64,000 nucleotides of DNA from Psychromonas sp. MB-3u-54 (GCF_002836415.1 NZ_PJBP01000086.1:19807-83806), one strand, 5' to 3'; shown: positions 45,401 through 55,304, counted from the first letter of the stretch. Notes: generated by a model from the letters alone, not told the origin. Numbers and translations are program-made.

Positions 45401-45931
45401 AACCGCCGCGGTCAAAATAGCCGTGTTGCGGGTCTGATTCTAAGTATGCGCATTATGGTGACGAAAGCGGGTAAACGTATGGGCATTATTACCTTAGATG
45501 ATAAAAGTGCACGTATGGAGATCACCGTCTTTGCCGATCTGCTGGATCAGTATGAAGATCTTCTGCTCGCTGATAATGTGATTGTTCTGCAGGGGCAGGT
45601 TAGTGAAGATTATTTTAACGGGGGCTTAAAAATGAACGCCCGTGAAGTGATGAGTATTGAGCAGGCGCGTGAACGTTTTGCTTCAAAACTGCGTTTAAAA
45701 GTCAATAGCGCTAATATTGATGCTGATTTTCAACGGCTGTTAAAGGAGGCATTACTGCCTGCCAAAGGCGGCTTATGTCCTGTGTATCTTGAATATACTA
45801 ATACGTCGGCCCAAACCGAGCTGGTATTGGCACGACAATGGTCGATCACCCCGAGTGATGATCTTTTATTTTCATTATCCAGATTGCTTGGGCCTGAAAA
45901 TGTGACTTTGCATTTTGATCATGTTAACTAG
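42410..45931 (+). CDS. dnaE: DNA polymerase III alpha subunit
   Basis: A 1173-residue replicative polymerase. The PHP domain starts at [15 protein letters not shown]; the palm has [18 protein letters not shown] and [15 protein letters not shown], whose aspartates bind the catalytic metals; [19 protein letters not shown] is the finger region; the C-terminal part has the OB fold ([21 protein letters not shown]). Length is normal. The stop codon falls in a perfect 14-bp tandem repeat. accA, usual between dnaE and tilS in relatives, is absent. Confidence 0.98.
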   Translation: MSAEQSTSISTNQPKFIHLRVHSDYSMVDGVTKIKPLVAKAAALNMPALAITEQTNFCGLVKFYGAAHDAGIKPIVGADFWVKSELLADEQFRITALAMDNDGYKNLTELISKAYLRGHVGGRAVIDLAWLAEHNRGIILLSGGKDGDLGKALLKGNHELAVEIIQFYQQYFAQRYYIELIRTNRLHEETYLHYALDWAEKYQLPVVATNEVVFADKALYDAHEIRVCINQGYTLGDNRRPKQYSDEQYLRSQEEMCELFSDIPEALENSVEIAKRCNVTLRLGEYFLPDFPTGDMSITDYFCDVSRQGLEDRLAILFDKNSPDFADIRIPYDQRLQIELDVINTMGFPGYFLIVMEFIQWSKDNKIPVGPGRGSGAGSLVAYALKITDLDPLELELLFERFLNPERVSMPDFDIDFCMDRRDEVIDHVAELYGRDAVSQIITFGTMASKAVIRDVGRVLGHPYGFVDGISKLIPPTPGMTLSKAFAEEPRLQERYDGSEEVRALIDMCRTLEGTIRNAGKHAGGVVISPTTITDFAPLYCDELGNNPVTQFDKNDVETAGLVKFDFLGLRTLTIVQWALDMANAHKDARGEEPIFIEKICLTEPACFELLKRYETTAVFQLESRGMKDLIRRLQPDSFEDMIALVALFRPGPLQSGMVDNFIERKHGREAVSFPDEKWQHESLEEILSPTYGIILYQEQVMQIAQVLSGYTLGGADMLRRAMGKKKPEEMAKQRETFEQGAIDNGIDGELAMKIFDLVEKFAGYGFNKSHSAAYALVSYQTLWMKTFYPSYFMAAVMSADMDNTEKIVTLVAECQSMGLDLGPPDVNEGLFKFNVDPDLRIIYGIGAVKGVGEGPVDAIIEARTAGGKFIDLFDFCNRIDLKRCNKRILEKLILAGALDKLGPHRAALMETLPNALKSALQHKKAESFGQSDLFGVLTTDSEEIADKFSSVDKWPEKQWLAGEKETLGLYLTGHPINQYETDIRAFHCLKLANLVANRRGQNSRVAGLILSMRIMVTKAGKRMGIITLDDKSARMEITVFADLLDQYEDLLLADNVIVLQGQVSEDYFNGGLKMNAREVMSIEQARERFASKLRLKVNSANIDADFQRLLKEALLPAKGGLCPVYLEYTNTSAQTELVLARQWSITPSDDLLFSLSRLLGPENVTLHFDHVN

Positions 45932-45944
45932 ATCATGTTAACTA
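45917..45944 (+). repeat. 14-bp tandem duplication at the dnaE stop
   Basis: GATCATGTTAACTA is present twice head to tail (45917-45930 and 45931-45944). The dnaE TAG uses the last two bases of the first copy and the first base of the second. It is the shortest member of a series of 3'-end duplications in this window. Confidence 0.95.
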
Positions 45945-45955
45945 AGGAATCAAAA

Positions 45956-47329
45956 ATGAATAAAGCTGATTTATTTACTGCATTTCAGGCGCAATTAAAC
46001 TTAATCCTTGCCCCGCAAGTAAACCGCGATCACAATTTCCATATCGCGCTCAGCGGAGGATTGGACTCAGTAGTGCTATTGCATCTATTTTCACGACTGC
46101 GCGCATTTGATAAAAAATCTTTTCTTTGTGCCCATCATATAAACCATGGTTTAAGTGATAATGCAGCGGATTGGCAACTGTTTTGCGAAAATCTATGTGC
46201 TTCATTAGGCATTGATTTTTGTTGCTCGACGGTGATTTTAGAGAAAAAAAATCGTATTAGTCTGGAAGCGCTGGCAAGGGAAAAGCGTTATGCTTGTTTA
46301 ACGGGTAACCTCTCAGATAATAGCTATTTAATCACCGCACATCATCAGGATGATCAACTGGAAACTGTTCTGCTTGCCTTGAAAAGAGGGTCGGGCAGTA
46401 CCGGTTTACAGGGCATTCAAAAAAGGCAAAAACTGGATAAAGGTTATTTAATTCGGCCTTTATTAAACTTTTCGCGTCAGCAGTTAGAAGGCTATGCACA
46501 ACTTTTTCAGTTGGAATGGATCGAGGATGAAAGTAATCAGGATCAGGCTTTTGACCGTAACTTCATTCGCCATGCGATTACGCCCTTATTAAAAGAACGC
46601 TGGCCGGGCATGGGTAAAGCCGTTGCACGCAGCGCTAATATTTGTCAGGAACAGCAGCAGCTTTTAGATGAAATTGCCTCGGCAGATTTTAATCTTCTGG
46701 TTGAATTTTCACTCAATCAACAAGTCTTACCCATTGCAGACTTAGCGGCACTCAGCATTGGAAGGCGTAATAATCTATTACGCTTTTGGTTTAAAAAAAA
46801 CCAGCTAGACTATCCATCGGCAAAACAATTACAGGCACTTTGGGGCGATGTCGCGTTAGCCACTATTGACGCACAACCGGTGCTGCAATTTAAAGGTCAC
46901 TCGGTTCGCCGCTATCGTCACCATCTTTATCTTGTTAATGATAATAAGCTCGCCGCCCGCATTGCTGAGAAGATTTTGTGGCAGGGGCAGGATAAAATTG
47001 TTTTACTCGAGGGATTAGTTGAATTGTCCTTTAGTGTTGAGAAAGACAATAAGGCCGCTAAAAATTTACTTAACTTGGGTGATAATGCAAAAGTTGAAAT
47101 CTGTTTCCGTTCCCAACTACCTGCCAATGTAACCTGCCAGCCCTTGGGGAGAACAGGTTCCCGCAGTATCAAAAAACTCCTGCACGAATACCATATTGCA
47201 CCCTGGTTACGCGATTTAGTGCCTTTTATTCTGCTCGATGGTGAGCTTAAAATGGCGGTTGGCTTATGGTCTTGCCAGTCTGAAAAAACAGCCGGCAAAC
47301 CCCGTTATTTAAGTGTTTCTTTTATTTAA
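45956..47329 (+). CDS. tilS: tRNA(Ile)-lysidine synthase
   Basis: A 457-residue PP-loop ATPase that converts C34 of the tRNA(Ile2) anticodon to lysidine, so that it reads AUA. The PP-loop is LSGGLDSVVLLHL; HHINHGLSDNAADW and AHHQDDQLETVLLALKRGSG follow; a C-terminal TilS substrate-binding domain ends the protein. The ATG at 45956 after AAGGA is chosen over ATG 45935, which lies in the 14-bp repeat. It follows dnaE directly. Confidence 0.94.
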   Translation: MNKADLFTAFQAQLNLILAPQVNRDHNFHIALSGGLDSVVLLHLFSRLRAFDKKSFLCAHHINHGLSDNAADWQLFCENLCASLGIDFCCSTVILEKKNRISLEALAREKRYACLTGNLSDNSYLITAHHQDDQLETVLLALKRGSGSTGLQGIQKRQKLDKGYLIRPLLNFSRQQLEGYAQLFQLEWIEDESNQDQAFDRNFIRHAITPLLKERWPGMGKAVARSANICQEQQQLLDEIASADFNLLVEFSLNQQVLPIADLAALSIGRRNNLLRFWFKKNQLDYPSAKQLQALWGDVALATIDAQPVLQFKGHSVRRYRHHLYLVNDNKLAARIAEKILWQGQDKIVLLEGLVELSFSVEKDNKAAKNLLNLGDNAKVEICFRSQLPANVTCQPLGRTGSRSIKKLLHEYHIAPWLRDLVPFILLDGELKMAVGLWSCQSEKTAGKPRYLSVSFI

Positions 47330-47338
47330 ACTGACAAC

Positions 47339-47411
47339 AGATAGCAGATAGCTGACAGCTGACAGCTGACAGCTTATGGCTTATGGTTTATGGCTTATGG
47401 CTTATGGCTTA
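47339..47411 (+). repeat. 7-bp unit array between tilS and tesA
   Basis: Units AGATAGC x2, TGACAGC x3, then TTATGGC-type x5 and a last TTATCTG. It starts 9 nt after the tilS stop and its last unit contains the tesA stop codon (47409-47411 read on the minus strand), so it fills the whole gap between two convergent genes. Confidence 0.9.
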
Positions 47412-48017
47412 TCTGTTCCGCAAATAAGGTGCCAGTTGTTTAGCCATATATTGTGCTATCCAGGGTTGAGCTTCCGCTGTCGGGTGTAGACCGTCATTCA
47501 TCATCCATTGTGGCTTGACTATCACCTCTTCCAGAAAAAACGGGATTAAGGGCGTATTGTATTTTTCACTTAATTGTGGGTAAAGTGAACTAAATGCTTG
47601 GCTGTAACGTTTACCATAGTTAGGTGGAACTTGGATTTGCATTAAGATGGGTGAGCCATTTTGAGCTTTAATTAAGTTAATTATCTGCTTAATATTCCCC
47701 ATCACCAATGCGGGGGGAAAACCACGTAAGCCATCATTTGCACCCAGTTCAATTAAGACAGATGTGGGTTTATGTAACGACAATAATTCAGGCAAGCGGG
47801 CTAAGGCATTATTGGTTGTATCGCCGGAAATACTTGCATTAACAACCGTCGTTGATTTATCCAGTGTCTGCAGTTCTGCACTTAACAAAGAAGGCCAACT
47901 CTGCTCGATGGACATATTATAACCGGCACTTAAACTGTCACCCAGTATGAGCAGTGTTTGACCATTGGCTGCTGCGCAAAAAAGCAGAGCAACATAAAAG
48001 GAAAATATTTTCGTCAT
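47409..48017 (-). CDS. tesA: Periplasmic acyl-CoA thioesterase I / lysophospholipase L1 (SGNH hydrolase)
   Basis: A 202-residue SGNH-family esterase. The signal peptide (residues 1-19) precedes LLILGDSLSAGY, where S28 is the nucleophile; GANDGLRG supplies the Asn block, and DGLHPTAEAQ near the end the catalytic Asp and His. It hydrolyses thioesters and lysophospholipids in the periplasm. The start at 48017 gives a clean signal peptide; another ATG four codons upstream would overlap the divergent ybbA gene by 14 nt, as the E. coli genes also overlap. Confidence 0.92.
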   Translation of the reverse strand: MTKIFSFYVALLFCAAANGQTLLILGDSLSAGYNMSIEQSWPSLLSAELQTLDKSTTVVNASISGDTTNNALARLPELLSLHKPTSVLIELGANDGLRGFPPALVMGNIKQIINLIKAQNGSPILMQIQVPPNYGKRYSQAFSSLYPQLSEKYNTPLIPFFLEEVIVKPQWMMNDGLHPTAEAQPWIAQYMAKQLAPYLRNR

Positions 48018-48690
48018 GTCATTATCCATTATAAAAGCAATATCAGTGAGTAAATCCGTCATTTCTAATGAAACCGAATTATCTATTCTAAAAGATATCA
48101 CATTTGACGTGGTTGCGGGTGAGACGGTCGCCATTGTTGGTACCTCCGGAGCGGGTAAATCAACCTTAATGGCCTTGTTGGCGGGACTCGACATTGTCAG
48201 CTCAGGTGAAATTGAATTACTGGGTCAGCCTTTATCGCAGTTGAATGATGAACAACGCGCTCAAATTCGCAGCGAATCAATCGGTTTTGTTTTCCAGAGT
48301 TTTTTGTTGATTCCATCTTTATCCGCAGTCGAGAATGTGACCTTACCAGCTATTTTACGCGGGGAAGGGGAAGATATAGAGAAAGCTAAGCAGCTACTCG
48401 CTTCCGTCGGACTGACTGGACGTGAAACGCATCTGCCTGCACAGTTATCCGGTGGCGAGCAGCAACGAGTGGCATTAGCAAGGGCATTTATGACCCAGCC
48501 AAAAATCCTGTTTGCCGATGAGCCAACGGGTAATTTAGATGAGCACACGGCAGAAAATATTATTGAACTTTTATTTGAAATGAATCGTGATCATGGCACG
48601 ACGTTAGTCTTAATAACCCATGATACCAATTTAGCTAAACGCTGCGATCGTACTCTCTCTATTCACGCCGGCCAGCTGCAGGAGGTCTAA
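48016..48690 (+). CDS. ybbA: ABC transporter ATPase of the YbbA/LolD group
   Basis: A 224-residue ABC ATPase with Walker A GTSGAGKST (42-50), signature LSGGEQQRVALARA and Walker B ILFADEPTGNLD, the MacB/LolD subfamily pattern. It pairs with the FtsX-like permease YbbP downstream (TAATG overlap). The substrate is unproven; in E. coli the same pair stands beside tesA. Its start codon shares the CATG palindrome with the divergent tesA start. Confidence 0.93.
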   Translation: MSLSIIKAISVSKSVISNETELSILKDITFDVVAGETVAIVGTSGAGKSTLMALLAGLDIVSSGEIELLGQPLSQLNDEQRAQIRSESIGFVFQSFLLIPSLSAVENVTLPAILRGEGEDIEKAKQLLASVGLTGRETHLPAQLSGGEQQRVALARAFMTQPKILFADEPTGNLDEHTAENIIELLFEMNRDHGTTLVLITHDTNLAKRCDRTLSIHAGQLQEV

Positions 48691-51122
48691 TGGACAAGCA
48701 TAAAATGGCTTCAGGGCGGAAGATGGTAATACGTTGGAGTTGGCGTGAGATCTGGCAAGGGCAACTGTGGCCGGTGATGGCCGCGCTTACCTTGATTATT
48801 GCCTGTGTTGTGGCGCTGTCTGCATTAGCGATTCGCGTTGAAAAGGTGATGACAGATCATGGCCGTTCGATGATTGCAGCCGATCTGGTTTTCTCTTCCG
48901 CGAATCCGACACCGGAATTAATATTGACTGAGGCTGAGCAACTCGGTTTAACAAAGTCAGAACAAATCCGTTTTCAAACCATGGCATTTAGCGACAGCAG
49001 TATGCAGTTGGTGAGCGTTAAAGCGGTGCAAAGCAGCTACCCGCTGCGCGGTGAATTAATTTTAATCGGCTCGAATGCCGTGTCGAAAGGATCCTTGCAA
49101 CCCGGGGAGTTATGGATTGCTGAACGCTTGTTTTCTTTATTAGGGATTAAAATTGGTGACCAGCTTGCTATTGGTGATTTAACCTTAAAGGTCTCCGGGA
49201 AAATAGCGTCGGAGCCTGAACTGACTTATAACCCTTTTCGGACTATGCCGAGTGTGTTTATCCATCAAGCGGATCTGGGTAAAACGGGGGCGGTACAATT
49301 AGGCAGTCGCGTACAATACCGGACTTTTTTTAAGGGCGATGACAGTACACTTAAGCTGCTGCAGAAAGTTCACCCGCTACAAACGGGTGAACGTTGGATA
49401 AGTGAAGGGAATCAGGGGCGAACAGCCGATTTAATCATAAAAGCGAAACAATACCTGTCGCTGACTATTTTGATGGTGATCCTAATGGCAGCGGTCACCT
49501 TAGTACTTACCTGCCAGCATTATGCCGATAGCCGGACTAATACGGTGGCGATGTTAAAAAGTATGGGGGCCGGTAGACGCTGGTTGCGTCAATGGTTATT
49601 AAGCCAAGTCGGTTTGATGTTTGTAGCGGCTATTGTTTTAGGTTCACTGATTGGTCTGGGACTGGAGGCACTGCTGCGTTTACCTTTGGCGGGTATTTTA
49701 CCGGATCAATTGCCGGGTTATGGTTGGCAGCCTTTTGTTTTTGGCAGTGCGGTGGCGTTGCTCATTGGTTTGCCTGCATTGGGAATACCGCTAATAAGGT
49801 TATTGGATACATCGGCCATTGCGGTGTTGCAGGCTCAGACTGTAAAACCCTCTAAAAAAGGGTTATGGTTAATTGCTGCGCCTGCTATTGCATTTTTACT
49901 GATTTATGGTGCTAATACCTTAGTCTGGATGGTCTTTGGCGGATTAATAGCGCTCTTTGTGGTGCTTGCTAGCGCCAGTTATGTGTTATTGCATCTTCTC
50001 AGTAAAGCCAAGTGGGGACCGGCTATGTCCCTTGCCTTAAGCCGCATTAAACGTTCTGCCAAAAGCAGTATGATGCAGCTGGCCGCATTGTCGGGATCGC
50101 TTATGCTGGTGGCGGTGATTTGGCTGGTAAGAACGGATTTGTTGAGTGATTGGCAGGAGACCTTACCGGCGGATGCGCCTAATGTATTTGCCATCAATAT
50201 TGCGCCAACCGAGCAGCAAGCCTACTTAAAACAGTTAGATGATAATCAGATCCAGCGATCATCGGCTTACCCTATTATTCGCGGCCGCCTGACGGAAATT
50301 AATGGTGAGAATGCAAAACGATCTGCAGATAATGGCAATGACCATATTAACGCCTTACATCGGGAATTAAATTTTACCTGGGTAACCGAGCTCCCCGATG
50401 ATAATCCCGTGGTTGCAGGGCAATGGACAGACCAAAAAGGGGTCTCTATCGAGCAAAGCTTAGCGGCAGATTTAGGGATTAAAATTGGAGATAAATTAGG
50501 ATTTATGGTTAATGGGCAAGCCTTTAGCGTGCCGGTAAATTCAATTCGTGAAGTGGAATGGCAAAGTATGAAGCCAAACTTTTACCTTATTTTTACCCCC
50601 GATGTCGTTAAGGAACTGCCCGCTACCTGGTTAGTCAGTTTTCGTATTAACGATCAAAAGCTGCCTTTCCTGAATCAGCTTGGACGCAATTACCCAACGG
50701 TCAGTTTATTAGATTTGCGCAGTATGGGCGGCAAACTGCAAACTATTTTAGGGCAAATAACCTGGTCACTAACGGTGCTTGCGGGTGTTGGCGTGCTCAG
50801 CGGGTTATTATTGATTTTTACTTTATTACGTTTAAGCTTGAATCAGCGGCAACGTGAAATTACATTATATAGAACATTAGGGGCAAGCAGGAAAAGAATC
50901 AGCCAAACCCTGTGGAGTGAATATGGGGTAATGGCCATTGCCGCAGGTTTTGTGGCCGTCGCCGGGGCTGAGTTAATCGTTTTTAGTTTGCTAAAATGGG
51001 GGTTTAAGTTAGATCCGAGCTTGCATCCTTTAATGTGGTTTACCTTGCCGTTTTTAGCCCTGTTAGTAGTTTTTGCCAGCCTGATGAGTGTTATTAAGGG
51101 CTTGTTAAAACCTTTAAAGTAA
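48690..51122 (+). CDS. ybbP: FtsX-like ABC permease YbbP
   Basis: An 810-residue membrane protein with about ten hydrophobic segments. An N-terminal segment (LWPVMAALTLIIACVVALSA) is followed by a large periplasmic loop, then FtsX permease blocks at about 255-430 (KQYLSLTILMVILMAAVTLV) and at the C-terminus (WSLTVLAGVGVLSGLLLIFT). A second periplasmic region lies around 500-690. Mechanotransmission-type permeases like this do not usually import solute but act on the envelope. It is encoded with ybbA next to tesA, hinting at a lipid-linked role. Confidence 0.92.
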   Translation: MDKHKMASGRKMVIRWSWREIWQGQLWPVMAALTLIIACVVALSALAIRVEKVMTDHGRSMIAADLVFSSANPTPELILTEAEQLGLTKSEQIRFQTMAFSDSSMQLVSVKAVQSSYPLRGELILIGSNAVSKGSLQPGELWIAERLFSLLGIKIGDQLAIGDLTLKVSGKIASEPELTYNPFRTMPSVFIHQADLGKTGAVQLGSRVQYRTFFKGDDSTLKLLQKVHPLQTGERWISEGNQGRTADLIIKAKQYLSLTILMVILMAAVTLVLTCQHYADSRTNTVAMLKSMGAGRRWLRQWLLSQVGLMFVAAIVLGSLIGLGLEALLRLPLAGILPDQLPGYGWQPFVFGSAVALLIGLPALGIPLIRLLDTSAIAVLQAQTVKPSKKGLWLIAAPAIAFLLIYGANTLVWMVFGGLIALFVVLASASYVLLHLLSKAKWGPAMSLALSRIKRSAKSSMMQLAALSGSLMLVAVIWLVRTDLLSDWQETLPADAPNVFAINIAPTEQQAYLKQLDDNQIQRSSAYPIIRGRLTEINGENAKRSADNGNDHINALHRELNFTWVTELPDDNPVVAGQWTDQKGVSIEQSLAADLGIKIGDKLGFMVNGQAFSVPVNSIREVEWQSMKPNFYLIFTPDVVKELPATWLVSFRINDQKLPFLNQLGRNYPTVSLLDLRSMGGKLQTILGQITWSLTVLAGVGVLSGLLLIFTLLRLSLNQRQREITLYRTLGASRKRISQTLWSEYGVMAIAAGFVAVAGAELIVFSLLKWGFKLDPSLHPLMWFTLPFLALLVVFASLMSVIKGLLKPLK

Positions 51123-51133
51123 AAATTCAACCA

Positions 51134-51163
51134 TTAATAGCAGGCATTGTACTGCTATTAATG
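51134..51163 (+). terminator. Hairpin after ybbP
   Basis: ATTAATAGCAG (51134-51144) and CTGCTATTAAT (51153-51163) form a perfect 11-bp stem 12 nt after the ybbP stop. The T-tail is weak (GCCTTTC), so it may stabilise the mRNA end rather than terminate fully. Confidence 0.55.
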
Positions 51164-51361
51164 CCTTTCAGATGCTAAGCACTGGCATTATATTAAAGTT
51201 CTTTTAACTCTAAATAGCACTCACTTTATAAGAAAAAATTATTACCAATAAATTTTTTATAGGAATATGATTAAACTGTTTTATGGCTTGATTGCTTATA
51301 TTTGACGAATATATTTTAATTTTCTTTAGGTGCGGTATCCATCGGGAGTTAAGGGAAAAAA

Positions 51362-53326
51362 GTGTTTAATGATCTGTTATTATTACTCTTTTCTGCAATT
51401 GTCAGCGTACTTATCTTTAAACGCCTGAGATTGTCGAATATTGTTGCCTACCTCTTTACCGGATTTATTCTGGGTCCCTCGTTGTTTAATCTTCTTCACT
51501 CCTATCATGAAATAGAGCTGGTCGCCGAGTTTGGTATCGTTTTTTTAATGTTTTCACTCGGATTAGAGTTTTCACTCAACAAACTGATTAAAATGAGGCG
51601 CGCTGTTTTTGGCATTGGGGCACTGCAGGTATGCGCTTCATTTTTTCTGTTCTATTGGTTATGCCGATTATTTGATCTGAGCTGGCAACAGGCATTTACC
51701 ATTGCCGGGGTTCTAACCATGTCGTCAACCGCCATTATTGTTAAAGTCTTAAGCGATCAACAGAGGTTGGAATCAAGAACCGGTCGATTGGCAATTTCCA
51801 TTCTTCTTTTTCAGGATCTTGCCGTGATCCCCTTTTTAATTATTATTCCTATTATTGCAATGCCGGGGCTTGAAGGCGAGATTGTGACCGCTTTGTCGCT
51901 TGCCTTTGTAAAAGGCGCGTTAGCTGTCGCAGTTATCTTATCCGTCGGGCGCTGGTTACTGCCAAGGTTTTTTGATGAAATGGCGAGTATGCGTTTTGAT
52001 GAGATTTTTATTCTATCAACGCTGTTTGTCACTATTCTGGCCGCCTGGTTTACCCAATTACTGGGTTTATCCATGGCATTAGGGGCTTTTTTGGCAGGCA
52101 TGATGCTTGGCGAAAGTCATTATCGCCATCAACTTTTAGCTGATATCAGGCCATTCAAAGATATTTTAATGGCCATTTTTTTTATCTCAATTGGTACACT
52201 TTTGCAGTATCAGGTATTACTCGATGATTTTGGCACATTAATGTTAATCGTAATAGGGGTGATGCTGGCGAAAATTTTAACCATCACCTTAGCAGCCGTT
52301 ATTATGCAAGAAAAATTGACCACCGCACTGGGAACCGGTATTGCTTTAGCACAAATGGGCGAGTTTGGTTTTATATTAGTCGCATTGGCCAGTAAATATA
52401 AATTATTAGACGCGCAGTTATCTTCCCTGATTATTGCGACAGGCGTGATTAGCATGACGATTACCCCCTTATTGGTAAAATACAGCCATCATATCTCCCG
52501 CGAATTATTACACCATTCAGCCAAAGCTTTTCGTTTTCAAAAAACACTGCCCGGGCAATTTACAAAACATACCATTATTTGTGGTTATGGACGTGTCGGG
52601 CAAATTGTTTCACGGTTTTTAAAAAATGAATCACTGCCCTTTATTGTTTTGGACAGGGATCCAATGCGGGTCAAAGAGGCACTGGAGGGGGGGGAACTCA
52701 TTGAATTTGGCGATGCGAGCCGCCGGGAAATATTGTTACTTGCCGGCATTGAGAAAGCCAATTTATTAATTATTACTTTTGATGACCTGCGCCGTTCAAT
52801 GGCTTTATTGGGGCTGATTAGGGCGCTAAATCCGAATCTGAAGGTACTGGTGCGCACTAAGGATGATAAGGGTCTGGATCAGTTAAAAGCGGCGGGTGCG
52901 ACCGAGGTTATCCCCGAAGTGTTAGAGGGCAGTTTGATGTTAGTTGCCCATGTTTTGTTTTTATCCGGCGTGCCAAGTCGGAGAATTTTACAGCGTTTGG
53001 AGAGTGAACGTAAAATTAAGTACCAGCATCTGCACGGTTTTTATTACGGACAAAATAGCCAAAGTGAAAAAAATACATGGCATATAGAGCAATTGCATGC
53101 GGTAACCCTAATTGCAGGGGCTGAGGTAGTGGGAAGTTGTGTACAGGAATTTCACCTTGCCGGCGTTATGATCAAATCTGTGCATCGGGAAAATGGAGCC
53201 GAGGTGATAATTTCAGACAAAGTACTTTTTGAACCGGGAGATCTGGTTTTACTGCAGGGTGATAAAGACAGGTTACAACTTGCTGAGAAAATTTTGCTTG
53301 GAAAGTGTTACTATGTCCCTGTTTAA
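51362..53326 (+). CDS. Kef-type K+/H+ antiporter with RCK domains (CPA2 family)
   Basis: A 654-residue inner-membrane cation/proton antiporter. The first ~385 residues are a CPA2 exchanger with about 12 membrane segments (FGIVFLMFSLGLEFSLNKL, MALGAFLAGMMLGES). HTIICGYGRVGQIVSRFL begins a TrkA-N (NAD-binding) domain at about residue 407, and a TrkA-C domain (VLFEPGDLVLLQGDKDRLQL) ends the protein. It is nearest YbaL/KefB-type proteins. The start is GTG at 51362 with AAGGGAAA upstream. It forms a single-gene unit. Confidence 0.88.
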   Translation: MFNDLLLLLFSAIVSVLIFKRLRLSNIVAYLFTGFILGPSLFNLLHSYHEIELVAEFGIVFLMFSLGLEFSLNKLIKMRRAVFGIGALQVCASFFLFYWLCRLFDLSWQQAFTIAGVLTMSSTAIIVKVLSDQQRLESRTGRLAISILLFQDLAVIPFLIIIPIIAMPGLEGEIVTALSLAFVKGALAVAVILSVGRWLLPRFFDEMASMRFDEIFILSTLFVTILAAWFTQLLGLSMALGAFLAGMMLGESHYRHQLLADIRPFKDILMAIFFISIGTLLQYQVLLDDFGTLMLIVIGVMLAKILTITLAAVIMQEKLTTALGTGIALAQMGEFGFILVALASKYKLLDAQLSSLIIATGVISMTITPLLVKYSHHISRELLHHSAKAFRFQKTLPGQFTKHTIICGYGRVGQIVSRFLKNESLPFIVLDRDPMRVKEALEGGELIEFGDASRREILLLAGIEKANLLIITFDDLRRSMALLGLIRALNPNLKVLVRTKDDKGLDQLKAAGATEVIPEVLEGSLMLVAHVLFLSGVPSRRILQRLESERKIKYQHLHGFYYGQNSQSEKNTWHIEQLHAVTLIAGAEVVGSCVQEFHLAGVMIKSVHRENGAEVIISDKVLFEPGDLVLLQGDKDRLQLAEKILLGKCYYVPV

Positions 53327-53509
53327 ACCCTAATAGTCTTTAAGTGCTTGGGGAATAGCTGCTTAAGCTGGTAAAAATTGTGCCAGCTAAAAAAGCGGGG
53401 GCAGAAAGAGTCTCATTGTTACTCTTTTTATTAGCACTCATTTTTAGCAACATTTATCCCTGATTTTACTTTATTCCTAATCTAACGCCATTTTCAATAC
53501 GAGTGTTCT

Positions 53510-54769
53510 ATGTCTGAAAATTTATCTGAAACGCTGTTTGCACATAAATTTAATGTGCAGGAAACATCAACGCTTATCACCAACACCGCAACGAAAAAAA
53601 ACCATACACAAAATAATGTCGTTATGGAGGGAGAAGAAAAACCGGGTTGGTATCGTTTATTAAAGTTTATGCTTTGGTCCTGGCAAGGTTTGGACCTTAT
53701 TGAGTGTTCCGAGGTGCTCGCCCGTATCGCGGTATCAACACATCCGCGCAGTGATTCGGAGGTCTTAGACAGCGTAATAGGTTTTCATTCGGGAAATTGG
53801 AGCTATGAGTGGACGCAGAAAGCCATGTTTTATTACAAACAGGGTAAAGCCTATGCTGAGCAGGACGAGACTGAAAAGGCTAAAAAAGCGTATTATTTAG
53901 CATCGCAATTTTACAGTGTTGCCAGTTATCCGCACTTAAAAGGGGATGAATTAAGCCTTCAGGCCCAAGCATTAGCATTTAATAATTATCGAGAGTCAGC
54001 AAAATATAATAACAACATGATTTTAAAAGAGATTAAAGTGCCATTTCAAGGTAAAGACGTCACTTGTTATTTGCATCTTCCAAATGATGAAACCATTCAT
54101 CCCGTGGTGATTATTAGCGGTGGACTCGATACCCTGCAGTGTGAATTATTACCTTTTTTTGAAAAGGAGCTTGCCCCGGCAGGTATTGCGATGCTCACCG
54201 TCGACCTGCCCGGCATTGGTTTTGCCTCGCATGTTAAACTTGAGCAAAACTCATCCAATTTACATCAAGCCATTTGCCACTTTTTAAAAGGAGTACCTTG
54301 GGTGGATCACGATCGTATTGCATTGATGGGCATGCGCTTTGGCGGCAATGTGGCTGCGCGTTTAGCCTTTTTAGAGCCTAACTGTGTTAAATCTGTCGTT
54401 TGTGTTGGTGCTGCTGTGGGCAGTATTTTTGACAATTTAGAGAATTTCAAAAAATTACCGCCAATGTTGTTAGATTGTATTGCATCACGTATGCAGATTA
54501 ATAATTCCAGTGCTGAAATGTTGTATAAGTTTTGTGTGCCACTTTCGCTGATTAAACAGGGGTTGCTGGCACGGAGGCGCATTGAAACCCCTTTATTAAG
54601 TATTGGGCACAAAGATGATCTAATTTGTAATGAGCAAGATTTAAAGTTGATTGCCCGTGCAAGTCGTGAAGGAGAATCTCACATTATTGATAAACCTCCC
54701 ATATTTGCATCATATTTGAAATCTTTAAGTTATTCTGCCGAATGGTTAACAATACATCTGGCTGAGTAG
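53510..54769 (+). CDS. frsA: Fermentation-respiration switch protein FrsA
   Basis: A 419-residue alpha/beta-hydrolase-fold protein of the FrsA/YafA family, with E. coli-like length and gene order (followed by crl and proBA). The nucleophile elbow reads GMRFGGN rather than GxSxG, so the usual catalytic Ser is replaced by Arg, as in other FrsA proteins. FrsA binds IIA(Glc) and shifts cells towards fermentation; a claimed pyruvate decarboxylase activity is disputed. The first ~40 residues are variable. Confidence 0.9.
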   Translation: MSENLSETLFAHKFNVQETSTLITNTATKKNHTQNNVVMEGEEKPGWYRLLKFMLWSWQGLDLIECSEVLARIAVSTHPRSDSEVLDSVIGFHSGNWSYEWTQKAMFYYKQGKAYAEQDETEKAKKAYYLASQFYSVASYPHLKGDELSLQAQALAFNNYRESAKYNNNMILKEIKVPFQGKDVTCYLHLPNDETIHPVVIISGGLDTLQCELLPFFEKELAPAGIAMLTVDLPGIGFASHVKLEQNSSNLHQAICHFLKGVPWVDHDRIALMGMRFGGNVAARLAFLEPNCVKSVVCVGAAVGSIFDNLENFKKLPPMLLDCIASRMQINNSSAEMLYKFCVPLSLIKQGLLARRRIETPLLSIGHKDDLICNEQDLKLIARASREGESHIIDKPPIFASYLKSLSYSAEWLTIHLAE

Positions 54770-54812
54770 GTATAGAATAGTAAAATATTTATCAAAATAG
54801 GAAGATATTTTT

Positions 54813-55205
54813 ATGACTACGGACGTAAAGAAAGCACCATCCCATGGGCGAATCACTAAATTACTCACTGATCTGGGGCCTTATTTTCGTCGCCTGAATT
54901 CAACGGAATCATCCTATTTTTTTGATTGTTTAGAAATCTGTGTGGATGATCAAAAAGAGCCGGAAGAAAGAGAATTTTTAGGCTGGTGGATGATTGTGAA
55001 AAAATATGAAAATAGTTTTGAATATGAACGCTTTAATGGCCGTTATAACCTGCCGGGAGATTGGGAAGACGTCACTATTCATAAAAAAGATCAGCAACAA
55101 CTTGATAACTCTTTTGAGCTGTTTTTAGGGCGATTAGAAAAATTACTTGAATTTGAAACTCAGTTGCCATTAAATGCGCGAGAAGTAGTCTGCAACGAAA
55201 TTTAG
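54813..55205 (+). CDS. crl: Sigma-S-binding factor Crl
   Basis: A 130-residue protein matching Crl across its length: GRITKLLTDLGPYFRRLNS at the start, the FFDCLEICVDDQKEPEEREFLGWWM core with its conserved Trp pair, and GRYNLPGDWEDVTIHKKDQQQL. Crl binds RpoS and helps it capture core RNA polymerase in stationary phase. It sits between frsA and proB as in E. coli, without the phoE gene found there. Confidence 0.93.
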   Translation: MTTDVKKAPSHGRITKLLTDLGPYFRRLNSTESSYFFDCLEICVDDQKEPEEREFLGWWMIVKKYENSFEYERFNGRYNLPGDWEDVTIHKKDQQQLDNSFELFLGRLEKLLEFETQLPLNAREVVCNEI

Positions 55206-55271
55206 CGTGGTAAGATCTGCACTATTGAAAACGCAAATTTACTACCCTAAATTGAATAATGGTATAGTCAC

Positions 55272-55304
55272 AAACAGTAACGAGTCACTTGTTGCTGTTT
55301 TTTT
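55272..55304 (+). terminator. Terminator between crl and proB
   Basis: AAACAG-T-AAC (from 55272) pairs with GTT-G-CTGTTT (to 55300) around a 9-nt loop, followed by TTTT. It separates the frsA/crl transcripts from proBA. Confidence 0.7.

Noticed and set aside
48018..48194. An N-terminal extension of tesA
   Set aside because: It is the antisense of ybbA coding DNA; the signal peptide starts at 48017.
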